Shown here piece after piece: positions 46,712 through 58,800 of a stretch of 64,000 bases of DNA; position 1 is the stretch's first letter; the number at the start of each line of letters is the position of its first letter. The notes beneath the pieces are model-generated. The model was not told the origin of the DNA. It saw only the letters and a list, made by a program, of their open reading frames with translations, and made no database searches. The DNA is from Sarcophilus harrisii (lineage: Eukaryota > Chordata > Mammalia > Dasyuromorphia > Dasyuridae). The position numbers and the translations under genes are program-made. The stretch spans positions 6,445,275-6,509,274 of the forward strand of contig NC_045432.1 in NCBI RefSeq assembly GCF_902635505.1, given 5' to 3'.

Positions 46712-49700
46712 GAGACGGTCCTGCCCAACTCAGGGGCTTCCTAAAAAGGAAAGGACGATCCTTCCCCACTCAGGGGGTTCCTTACAAGGAAAGGACTGTC
46801 CTTCCACAGGGCCTGTGCTGAAGACAGCCCTCCCTCTCAGGGGCCTTTGGGCAGTGAGATGTCCCTCCCCACTCAGGGCTTCTTAAAGGAAAGGACAGTC
46901 CCACCCCACTCAGGGGTTCCTTTAAAGGAAAGGACTGTCCTTCCATACAGGCCTGCATGTGGAAGGACAGTTCTCCTCCCTCAGGGGCTTCCTTAAAAAG
47001 GAAAGGACGGTCCTCCCACCAGGGGCTCTTGAAGGGAAAGGACGTCCTGCTCAGGGGCTTCCTTTAAAGGAACGGAGGAGTCCCCTCCCACTCAGGGGGT
47101 TCCTCATAGGAAAGACAGTCCCATCCCCACTGAGGGACCCTTACAAGAAAATAATCCTGCCCCACTCAGGGGCTTCCTTAAAGAGAAAGGACAATCCCTC
47201 CCCACTCAGGGGTTCCCCATATGAAATGACTGTCCCGCCCAACTAAGGGGGTTCCTTAACAGGAAAGGAAGGTACCTCCCCACACAGGGGCTTCCTTAAA
47301 GGGAAAGGACAACCTCCCACTCAGGGGATTCCATAACAGGAAAGGACGGACCCTTCCCAATCAGGCCTTAGTGGAATGACGGTCCGCCCCACCAGGGGGT
47401 CCTTAAAAAGGGAAAGGACTGGCCTCTCAGAGTCTAGCCTCCCAACAGGGAAAGGACAACCTCCCACCAGGGGGTTCTTAACCAGGAAAGGAGAATCCTC
47501 CCACCTGTGCCTTTCCTTGCATGTAAGACAGTCTCCCACCAGGGGTTCCTAATAGGAAAGGACAGTTCCCTCCACACTCAGGGGGTTCCTTACAAGGAAA
47601 TAACTGTCCTGCCCCACTCAGGGGGTTCCTTACAAGGAAAGGAGGGTCCAACCCCACTCAGGGACTTCCTTAAAGGGAACGGAGAGTCCCTCCCCACTCA
47701 GGGGGTTCCTTACAACGAAATGACTGTCCTGCCCAAGTAAGGGGGTTCCTTAACAGGGAAAGGACGGCCTCCCACCAGGGGTTCCCATAAGAAAATAACT
47801 GCCCTGCCTCACTCAGGGTTTCCTAGCGAAGCACAGTCCTCACCACTCAGGGGCTTCCTTAAAAGAAAGGAGTGTCCTTCTCACACAGTTCCTTTAACAG
47901 GAAAGGAGTGTCCCTCCATATTCAGGGCTTCCCAACAGGGAGACAATCCTCCCCACTCGAGGCCTTCCTTGCATGTAAAGTGACAGTTCCTCCCACTCAG
48001 GGGTTCCTTTACATAAGGAAATGACCTGCCCAACTATAAGCCCCTAACCAGGAAAGGACTGTCCCTCCTCACACAGGGGTTTCCTTAAAGGGAATGGACA
48101 GTCCCACCCCACTGAGGGGGTTCCTTACCAGGAAATAACTGTCCGGCCCACATGGGGGTTCCTTTATAGGAAAGGACGATCCTTCCCCACTCAGGGGGTT
48201 CCTTAACAGGAAAGGAGTGTCCCTCCCCACTCAGGGGGTTCCTTACAAGGAAAATGACTGTCCTCCCCCACCTAGGGCTTCTCTTTGAAGGAAGACAATG
48301 CCTCCCCACTCAGGGAGTCCTTACAAGGAAAGGACGGTCCCTCCCCACTCAGGGGGTTCCTTACAACGAAATGACTGTCCTGCCCAACTCAGGGGTTCCT
48401 AAAGGAAAAGGCAACTCTTCTCACTAGGTTTCTTTATGAGGAAATAACTGTCCCACCACACTCAGGGGTTGCTCAGAAGGAAAGGACATTCCCTCCCCAC
48501 TCAGGGGGTAATTTACAACAAAGGACAGTCCCCCCATATTCAGGGGGTTCCTAACATGGAAAGGAGTGTCCTTCCCGCTCAGGGGTTCCAAAGGGCGACA
48601 GTCCTCCCCACTCAAAGCTTCCTCGGTATATAAAGGACAGCCCTCCCACCAGGGGTTCCTATGAGTGAAAGGACGGTCAAATACCCCACTCAGGTGGGGT
48701 TCATTGTCTGAAAGGACAACCCTCCCACCAGGGGTTCCCAACCAGGAAGAGTGTCCTTGCCCACCAGGGCGTTCCTTAAAGGGAAAGGACAATCCCTCCC
48801 ACTCAGGGGCTCCCAACCAGGAAGGAGAACTCCTCCCCACTCGAGGCCTTGTATGTAAGCACAGTCCCTCCCCACTCAGGGGTTCCTAATGGAAAGCACA
48901 AATCCCTCCCACTGAGGGACTACAAGAAAATAACCGCCCTGCCTCACTCAGTTTCTTTAAAGGGAAAGTGACAGTCCCCACCCACTCAGGGGGTTCTTAA
49001 CAGGAAAGGAGTGTCCTTCCCCACTCAGGGGGTTCCTTACAATGGTGCTTGATCGTCCTCCCCACTCAGGGGCCAAAGGGAAAGGGTCAAATCCTCCCAC
49101 TGGGGTGTTCTAACCAGGAAGGGACAACCTCCCCACTCAGGGGTTCCTTACAAAAATAACTGTCCCGCCCAAATAAGGGGTTCCCAACTAGGTGCGACTC
49201 CTCCCCCTCACAGGGGTTTCCTCAAAGGAATGATGTCCACCACTGAGGGGGTTCCTTACAAGGAAATAACTGTCCGGCCCAACTCAGGGGGTTCCATAAA
49301 AGGAAAGGACAACTCTCCCTCACTCATGTTCTAACTAGGAAAGGAGAGAATCCTCCCACTCGAGGCTTCCTTGCATGTAAAGGACAGTTCCCTCCCCACT
49401 CAGGGGTTCTCATATGAAAGGAGGGTCCCACCACCAGCTCTTTAAAGAGAAAGCTGCTGACCATCTCTCACTCAGGGGTTCCTTAAAAGGAAAGGACGGT
49501 CACTCCCCACTCAGGGGGTTCATTGTCGGGAAAGGACAATCCCTCCCCACTCAGGGGGTTCCTAACCAGGAAAGGAGTGTCCTTGCCCACTCAGGGCGTT
49601 CCTTAAAGGGAAAGGACAATCCCTCCCCACTCAGGGGGTTCTTAACCAGGAAAGGACAATCCCTCCACAATCAGGGGGTTCCTTACAAGGAAAGTAGAAT

Positions 49701-51188
49701 CCCTCCCCACTCGAGGCTTCCTTGCATGTAAAGGACAGTTCCCTCCCCACTCAAGGGGTTCCTTAAAGGGAAAGGACAATACCTCCCCACTCAGGGTGTT
49801 CCTTACAAGGAAATAACTGTCCCGCCCAACTAAGGGGTTCCCAATCAGGAGAAAGGACTGTCCCTCCTCACACAGGGCCTTTAAAGGAAAGGACAGTGCC
49901 ACCCCGCTGAGGGGGTTCCTTGCAAGGAAATAACTGTCCCTCCCCACTCAGGGGGTTCCTTACAAGGAAATGACTGTCCTGCCCAACTAAGGGGGTTCCT
50001 TCACAGGAAAGGAAGGTATCTCCCCACACAGGGGCTTCCTTGAAAGGACAACCTCCCACTCAGTCTTAAAAGGAAAGGACTATCTCCATATTCAGGGCTT
50101 CCCAACAGGGAAAGGACAATCCCTCCCCACTCAGGGGTTCTTAACCAGGAAAGGAGAATCCCTCCCCACTCGAGGCTTCCTTGCATGTAAAGGACAGTTC
50201 CTCCCACCAGGGGTTTCTTACAGTGAGAGAGGAGGGCCCACCCCACTCAGGGCTTCCTGAAGAGAAAGGACAACCTCCCCACTCAGGGGTTCTTAACCAG
50301 GAAGGAGAACCCTCACTGAGGCTTCTCGCATGGGGCGACAGTCTCCCACTCAGGGGGTTCCTTAATAGAGCGACAACCCCTCCTCACACAGGGGCCTTTA
50401 AAGGGAATGACGTCCTACTGCACTGAGGACCTTACAAGGAAATAACTGTCCTGCCTTGTAATCAGGTGTTCTTACAAGGAAATAACTGTCCCGCCCAACT
50501 CAGGGGGTTCCTTAAAGGGAAAGGACAATACCTCCCCACTCAGGGGGTTCCTTACAAGGAAATAACTGTCCCGCCCAACTCAGGGGGTTCCTTACAACGA
50601 AATGACTGTCATGCCCAAGTAAGGGGGTTCCTTAACAGGAAAGGACGGTCCCTCCCCACTGAGGGGGTTCCTTACAAGGAAATGACCGTCCTGCCCAACT
50701 CAGGGGTTCCTTACAGGAAATGACTGCCTCCCCACTCAGGGCTTCCTCAAAGGGAAAAGGACAACCTCCCACTCGGGAGTCTTCCTGCATGAAGGACACT
50801 TCCCTCCCACTCAGCTCCTTGATAGGAAAGGACAATCCTCCCACTCAGGGCCCCTTAGCAAGGAAATAACTGTCCGGCCCAACTCAGGGGGTTCTTGATA
50901 GAGAAGACGTATCCTCCCAATCAGGTTCCTTATAAGGAAATGACCGTCCTGCCCAACTAAGGTGTCTCAACCAGGAAGCGATGGTAGTCCCTCCATATTC
51001 AGACCTTCCCCACAGAGAAAGGACAGTCCCTCCCCACTCAGGGGTTCAACCAGGAAAGAGAGTCCTCCTCACTCAGGGGTTTCTTGCACAGGAAAGCACT
51101 GCTGTCCTTCATGTCTAGGGCTTCCCACTGAGAAAGGTCAACTTTTCCCCACTAAGGGGTTCCTCACAAGGAAATATCTCCCACTAAG
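46712..51188. repeat. 40-bp minisatellite, part 4
   Basis: Same family. It is the counterpart of 30,006-34,500 and keeps many of its odd, shortened units. Confidence 0.92.
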
Positions 51189-51189
51189 G

Positions 51190-52857
51190 TGGGAACACAG
51201 AGGAGGGAAGGGTTGGATGGAGGAGGGAGGAATATGGAAGGAAGGGCGAAATGGAGGGGAGGTGGGTGAATAGAGGGTGGGCTTAGAGGAAGGAGAGGTG
51301 GAGGTGGGAACAGAGGGAGGGAAGGGATGAGATGGAGGAGGAAGGAGGGAGGAACACAGGGAGGAAGGGAGGAATTGGAGGAGGGAGGAGGGAGGAACAG
51401 GGAGGAAGGGAGGAATGGGAGGAGGAGGAGGAGAAACACAGGAGGGATGGGTTGAAATGGAGGAAGGTGGAGGTGGGAACAGAGGGAGGGAAGGGAGGAA
51501 TTGGAGGAGGGAGGACAGAGGAACAAAGGGAGGGATAGTGGGAATTGGAGGGGGGAGGTGAATAGAGGTTGGGATTGGGGAGGAAAGGAGGAGGGTGAGG
51601 GAAACAGAGGGTGGATGGGCTGAATGGAGGAAGGTGGAGGTGGGGAACAGAGGAGGGAAGGTGGAGGAATTGGAGGAGAGGAGGACAGGAACAAAGGAGG
51701 ATAATAGGGACTGAGGTGGAGGGAGGGTGGAATGAGGGTGGATTGGGAGGAAGGAGGAGGGTGGAGGGGAAACAGAGGAGGAAGGAGAATTGGAGGAGGT
51801 GAGGTGAACAGAGGGATGGGAGGAATTGAGGAGGAGGACAGAGAACAAAGAGGATAGGGAACTGGAGGGGGAGGAGGTGAACAGAGGGTGGGATTGGGAG
51901 GAAGGGAGGAGGGGTATAGTAGGAACAGAGGGAGGAAGGGGCTGAGGATGGAGGAGGAGGAAACAGGGAGGGAAGGGAGGAATTGGAGGAGGGAGGAGGG
52001 AGGAGGGAGGAACAGGAGGTGGATTGGGAGGAAGGCTTGAGGGAGGGTGGAGGTGGGAACAGAGGGAGGGAAGGGAGGAATTGGAGGAGGGTGGAGGTGG
52101 GAACAGAGGGAGGGAAGGGAGGAATTGGAGGAGGGAGGACAGAGGAACAAAGGGAGGGATAGTGGGAATTGGAGGGGGGAGGAGGGTGGAATAGAGGGTG
52201 GGATTGGGAGGAAGGGAGGAGGGTGGAGGTGGGAACAGAGGGAGGGAAGGGTTGAGATGGAGGAGGGAGGAACAGAGGGAGGGAAGGGAGGAATTGGAGG
52301 ATGGAAGAGGGAGGAGGGAGGAACAGAGGGTGGGATTGGGAGGAAAGGAGGAGGGTGGAGGTGGGAACAGAGGGAGGGAAAGGAGGAATTGGAGGTGGGT
52401 GGAGGTGGGAACAGAGGGAGGGAAGGAGGAATTAGAAGAGGGAGGAGGGAGGAACAGAGGGAGGGAAGGGGAGGAATGGAGGAGGGAGGAGGGTGGAGGG
52501 GAGGAACACAGGGAGGGAAGGCGGAATTGGAGGGGGGAGGAGGGTGGAATAGAGGGTGGGCTTGGGAGGGAAGGAGGAGGGTGGAGGTGGGAACAGAGGG
52601 AGGGAAGGGAGGGATTGGAGGAGGAGGAACAGAGGGGAAGGGAGGAATTGGAGGAGGGAGGAGGGGCAAGAGGAGTGGAGGGGAAACAGAGGGAGGAAGG
52701 GAGGGATTGGAGGAGGAGTGAGGAAAAGAGGGTGGGATTGGGAGGAAAGGGAGGAGGAAGTGGAGGAGGACCCAAAGGAAGGAAGGGAATTGAGGGAGGG
52801 AGGGAGGAGGAGAATGAGAGGGAGGAAGAAGAAATGGAGGAGGGAGGAGGGTTAGTT
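51190..52857. repeat. GA purine block 4 (1.7 kb)
   Basis: Counterpart of block 2 with many small differences; its exit motif is shortened to GGGTTAGTTAAAAATGAA. Confidence 0.93.
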
Positions 52858-55800
52858 AAAAATGAAAAATGAAGGATCCTCCCACTCAGGAGTTCTCATA
52901 AGGAAATGACTGTCCGGCCCGAATCCAAGTGGGGTTCCTTAACAGGAAAGGACAATCCCTCCCCACTCAGGGGATTCCTTAACAGGTGAAAGACAACCCC
53001 TCCCACCAGGGGTTCACATGAAACACTGTCCCTCCCACCAGGGGTTTCCTTAAGGGAAAGGACAATCCCTCCCCACTCAGGGGGTTCCTAACCAGGAAAG
53101 GAGAGTCCGTCCCCACTCAGGGGGTTCGTTGAAGGGAAAGGATAATCCCTCCCCACTTAGGGGCTTCCTTAAAGGGAAAGGACAGTCCCTCCCCACTCAG
53201 GGGGTTCTTAACCAGGAAAGGAGAATCCCTCCCCACTCAGGAGACCTCAATAGGTAGCGACAACTCTCCCACTCAGGGGGCCCCAATCAGGAAAGGACAA
53301 TCCCTCCTACCTCAGGGGTTCCCTTACAAAGAGCGACGGTTCCTCCACACCAGGTGCTTCCACAAGGAAACAACTGTCCTGCCTCAATCCAGGGGAAGGT
53401 TCCTTAACAGGAAAGGACGGTTCCTCCACACTCAGGTGTTTCACAAGGAAACAACCGTCCCGGCCCAACTCAGGGGTTCCCGAACAGAAGGACGTCCTCC
53501 CCACTCAGGGCAGTCCTTACACGGAAACAACTGTCCCTCCCACCAGGGGCCTTCAAAGGGAATGGACAGTCCCACCCCACTCAGGGACCTTTAACAGTGA
53601 AAGGACAACCTCCCACTCAGGGGGTTCAAGGAAACAACCGCCCCGCCCAACTAAGGGGGTTCCTTAAAAGGAAAGGATGGTCCCTCCCCACACAGGGGCT
53701 TCCTTAAAGGGAAAGGACAATCCCTCCCCACTCAGGGGGTCCTTACAAGGAAAGGACTGTCCTTCCATATTCAGGTCTTCCTTGCATGTAAAGGAAAGTT
53801 CCCTCCCCACTCAGGCGGTTCATAGGAAGGACAGTCCTCCTCACAGGGGCCTTTAAAAGGGAAAGGACAGTCCCACCCCACTGAAGGGGTCTTTGCTGGG
53901 GAAACAACGGTCCGCTCAACTGAGGGGATCCTTAACAGGAATGACAGTCCCACCCCATCGAAGGGGTCTCATAAGGAACAACGTCCCGGCCTAACTCAGG
54001 GCTCTCAAAGGAAGGATTTATCCCTCCCACTGAGTGGGGTTCTCATAAGGAAATAACGGTCCTGCCCATCCAAGGGGGTTCTTGGGACCAGGAAAGGACT
54101 GTCCCTCTTCACAGGGGCTTCAAAGGAAAGGGACAGTCCCACCCCACACAGGGGGTTCCTTTATGAGGAAACAACTACTCCACCACACCTAGTTGCTTTA
54201 GAAGGAAAGGACATTCCCTCCCCACTCAGGGGGTAATTTACAACAAAGGACAGTCCCCCCATATTCAGTTCCTAATAGGAAAGGAGTGTCCTTCCCCGCT
54301 CAGGGGGTTCCTTAAAGGGAAAGCGACAGTCTCATCTCACCAAAAGCTTCCTTGCATGTAAAGGACAGTTCCTCCCCACTAAGGGGTCTTGCAAGGAAAG
54401 ATTGGGTCACCCCTGTCAGGGGGTCCTTACAAGGAAAGGAGAGTCCCTCCATATTCAGGGCTTCCCAACAGGGAAAGGACAATCCCTCCCCACTCAGGGG
54501 GTTCTTAACCAGGAAAGGAGAATCCCTCCCACTCAGGAGACCTCAATGAAAGGAGAGTCCCTCCATATTCAGGGCTTCCCCACAGAGAAAGGACTGTCCC
54601 TCCCCACAGAGGGGCTTCCTTAAAGGGAAAGGACAATCCCTCCCCACTCAGGGGGTTCCTTAATAGGAAAGGACAGTTCCTCCACACTCAGGGGTTCCTG
54701 GTCAGGAAAATGACCAACCCTCCCACTCAGGGATTCCCAAAGAAAGGACAGTCCGTCCCCACTCAGGGGGTTCCTTGAAGGCAAAGGACAATACGTCCCC
54801 ACCTGAGGGTCCTCGGCAAGGAAAGACGGTCCCTCCCCACCAGGTGGTTTCTAAAAAGGGAAAAGGACAGTCCCACTACTCAGGGGGTTCCTACAAGGAA
54901 ATAACTGTCCGCCCAACTCAGGGGTTCCCTTAAAGAAAGGAGTCCTCCCCACTCAGGGGTTCCTACAACGAAACACTGTCCCGCCCAACTAAGGCAAGGT
55001 TCCTTAACAGTACCTCCCACACAGGGGCTTCCTTAAAGGGAAAGGACAGTCCCACCCCACCAGGGGGGTTCCATAAGGAAATAATTGGTCCTGCCCAAAC
55101 TCAGGGGTCTCTAAAGGAAAGGGACAGTCCCTCCCACTAGGGTTCCTTAACAGGAAAGGACAATCCTCCCCCTCAGGGGGTTCCTTACAAGGAAATGACT
55201 GTCCCGCCCAACTAAGGGGGTTCCTTAACAGGAAAGGACGGTCCCTCCCCACTCAGGGGGTTCCTTACAAGGAAATGACTGTCCTGCCCAACTAAGGGGG
55301 TTCCTTAACAGGAAAGGAAGGTACCTCCCCACACAGGGGCTTCCTTAAAGGGAAAGGACAGTCCCACCCCACTCAGGGGGTTCCTTACAAGGAAATGACG
55401 GTCCCGCCCAACTAAGGGGGTTCCTTAACAGGAATGGACAGTCCCAACCCACTGAAGGGGTTCCTTACAAGGAAATAACGGTCCCGCCCAACTCAGGGGC
55501 TTCCTAAAAAGGAAGGACTGTCCTCGCCACAGAGGGGCCTTAAAGGGAAAGGGACAATCCCTCCCCACTCAGGGTCCCAAGCAAGAAGGACGGTCCCTCC
55601 ACTCAGGTGGTTCCTTAAAAGGAAAGGACTGTCCTCCATATTTAGGCTTCCTAAATAGGAAAGTACAACCTCCCATTCAGGGTTCTAACTGTGAGAAAGG
55701 AGAATCCCTCCCCTACTGAGGCTTCCTTGCATGTAAAAGGAAAGTTCCTCCCACTCAGGCTCCTTAATAGGAAAGCGACAGTTCCTCCACACTCAGGGGG

Positions 55801-58800
55801 TTCCCATGGGAAAGGACAACACTTCCCACTCAGGGGGTCTCAAGCAAGGGAGTGTGACGGTCCCCTCCCACTCAGGTAATCTTGTGCGGGAAAGGACAGT
55901 CCCACCACTCAGGGGGTTCCTTACAAGGAAATAACTGTCCCGCCCAACTCAGGGGGTTCCTTAAAAGGAAAGGAGAGTCCCTCCCCACTCAGGGATTCCT
56001 TAACAGGAGTACTGGTCCCTCCTCACCAGGGGTTCCTTTACAACAAAATGACTGTCCCGCTTAACTACAGTCTCAAAGGAAGGTACCTCCCCACACAGGG
56101 GCTTCCTTAAAGGGAAAGGACAGTCCCACCCCACTCAGGGGGTTCCTTACAAGGAAATAACGGTCCCGCCCAACTCAGGGGCTTCCTAAAAGGAAAGGAC
56201 GGTCCCTCCCCACTCAGGGGGTTCCTTACAAGGAAATAACTGTCCCGCCCAACTCAGGGGGTTCCTTAACAGGAAAGGACGGTCCCTCCACACTCAGGTG
56301 CTTCCTTACAAGGAAATAACTGTCCCGCCCAACTAAGGGGGTTCCTTAACAGGAAAGGAAGGTATCTCCCCACACAGGGGCTTCCTTAAAGGGAAAGGAC
56401 AGTCCCTCCCCACTCAGGGGGTTCCTTACAAGGAAATGACTGTCCCGCCCAACTAAGGGGTTTCCTTAACAGGAATGGACAGTCCCAACCCACTGAAGGG
56501 GTTCCCTGATAAGGGAAACAACGGGTCCCGCCCAACTCAGGGCTTCCTAAAGAAGGACGACTCTCCACCGAGGGGTTCCTTACAAGGAAATGACTGTCCC
56601 GCCCAACTAAGGGGCTTCTTTAAAAGGAAAGGACGATCCTTCCCCACTCAGGGGGTTCCTTACAAGGATATAACGGTCCCGTCCAACTAAGGGGGTTCCT
56701 AACCAGGAAAGGACTGTCCCTCTTCACACAGGGGCTTCCTTAAAGGGAAAGGACAGTCCCACCCCACTGAGGGGGTTCCTTACAAGGAAATAACTGTCCC
56801 GCCCAACTCAGGGGTTCTCAAAAGAGCACAGTCTCCACACTTCAGGGGGTTCTCAACAGAAAGGACACCCTCCCACTAGGGGTAATTTACAACAAAGGAC
56901 AGTCCCCCCATATTCAGGGGGTTCCTCACATGGAAAGGAGTGTCCTTCCCCGCTCAGGGGGTTCCTTAAAGGGAAAGGACAGTCCCTCCCCACTCAAAGC
57001 TTCCTTGCGTGTAAAGGACAGTTCCCTCCCCACTCAGGGGGTTGCTTAAAAGGAAAGGACGGTCACTCCCCACTCAGAGGCTTCCTTAAAGGGAAAGAAT
57101 AGTCCCTCCCCAGTCAGGGGGTCCTTACAAGGACAGGACGGTCCCTCCCCACTCAAGGGGTTCCTTAACAGGAAAGGAGAGTCCCTCCATATTCAGGGCT
57201 TCCCCACAGAGAAAGGACTGTCCCTCCCCACAGAGGGGCTTCCTTAAAGGGAAAGGACAATCCCTCCCCACTCACAGGGGGTCTCATGGGACAGGACGGT
57301 CCTCCTCACTCAAGGGGTTCCTTTACCAGGAGCGAGAGTCCCATATTCAGGGCTTCCCAACAGGGAAGGACAACCCCTCTCACTCAGGGGGTCTCATATG
57401 ACAGGACGGTCCTCCCACTCAAGGGGTTCCCACCAGGAAAGGAGAGTCCTCCATATTCAGGGCTTCCCAACAGGGAAAGGACATTCCCTCCCCACTCAGG
57501 GGGTTCCTTACAACGAAATGACTGTCCCGCCCAACTAAGGGGGTTCCTTAACAGGAAAGGAAGGTACCTCCCCACACAGGCCTTTAAAGGAAAGTGACAG
57601 TCCCACGCCATCAGAGGGGTCTTTATAAAGGAAAACGTTCCGCCCAACTCAGGGGGTTCCTTAAAAGGAAAGGACAGTCCCTCCCCACTCAGGGGGTTCC
57701 TTAACAGGAAAGGACAATCCCTCCCCCCTCAGGGGGTTCCTTACAAGGAAATGACTGTCCCGCCCAACTCAAGGGGGTTCCCAACAGGAAAGGACGGTCC
57801 CTCCCACTCAGGGGTTCCTTACAAGGAAAGTCGCACGTCCTGCCCAACTAAGGGGGTTCCTGTGAAAGGAAGGCAATTTCACACACAGGGGCTTCTAGTG
57901 AAAGGACAGTCCCACCCACTCAGGGGGTTCACATGAAATAACGGTCCTGAAACTAAGGGGTTCCTTAACAGGAAATGGACAGTCCCAACCCACTGAAGGG
58001 AATTCCCTTACAAGGAACAACAACGGTCCCGGCCTAACTCAGGGCTTCCTAAAAGGAAGGACTGCCCTCACAGAGGCTTCCTTAAAGGAAAGGACAATCC
58101 CTCCCCACCAGGGGTCCCCATAAACAAAGGACGGTCCCTCCCACCCAGGTGGTTCCAAAGGAAATGACTGTCCCTCCATATTCAGGGCTTCCCAACAGGG
58201 AAAGGTACAATCCTCCCCATCGGGGTTCTTAACCAGGAAAGGAGAATCCCTCCCACTGGAGGCTTCCCTTGCATAAAGTGACAACCCTCCCACTCAGGGG
58301 TTCCTTGAAGGGAAAGGACACCTCCTGACTAGGGGTCCTTACAAGGAAAGGACGGTCCCTCCCCACTCAGGTGGTTCCTAAAAGGGAAAGGACAGTCCCA
58401 CCTCACTCAGGGGGTTCCTTACAAGGAAATGACTGTCCCGCCCAACTAAGGGGGTTCCTTAAAAGGAAAGGACAATCCCTCCCCACTCAGGGACTCCTTA
58501 ACAGGAAAGGACGGTCCTCCCACCAGGGGGTTCCTTACAACGAAATGACTGTCCTGCCTGGGCTAAGGGGGGTTCCTTAATGGAAAGGAAGGTACCTCCC
58601 ACACAGGCTTCCTTTAAAGGAAAGGGACAGTCCCACCCCTGACTCAGGGGTTCTCATAAGGAAAATAATGGTCCCAGTCAAACCAGGGCTTCCTAAAAGG
58701 AATGACGGTCCCTCCCGGGGTTCTTTATAAGGGGAAATGACTGTCCCGCCCAACTAAGGGGTTCTCAACAGGAAAGGACGGTCCTCCTCACTCAGGGGTT

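Larger units (their letters stand above)
30006..46712. repeat. 16.7-kb higher-order repeat, copy 1
   Basis: This copy runs minisatellite, GA block 2, minisatellite, GA block 3. Its start matches 46,717 and its end matches 63,335. Matching points keep an offset of about 16.63-16.71 kb throughout, for example 30,605 with 47,330, 34,503 with 51,190, 38,340 with 55,004, and 45,580 with 62,205. Confidence 0.88.
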
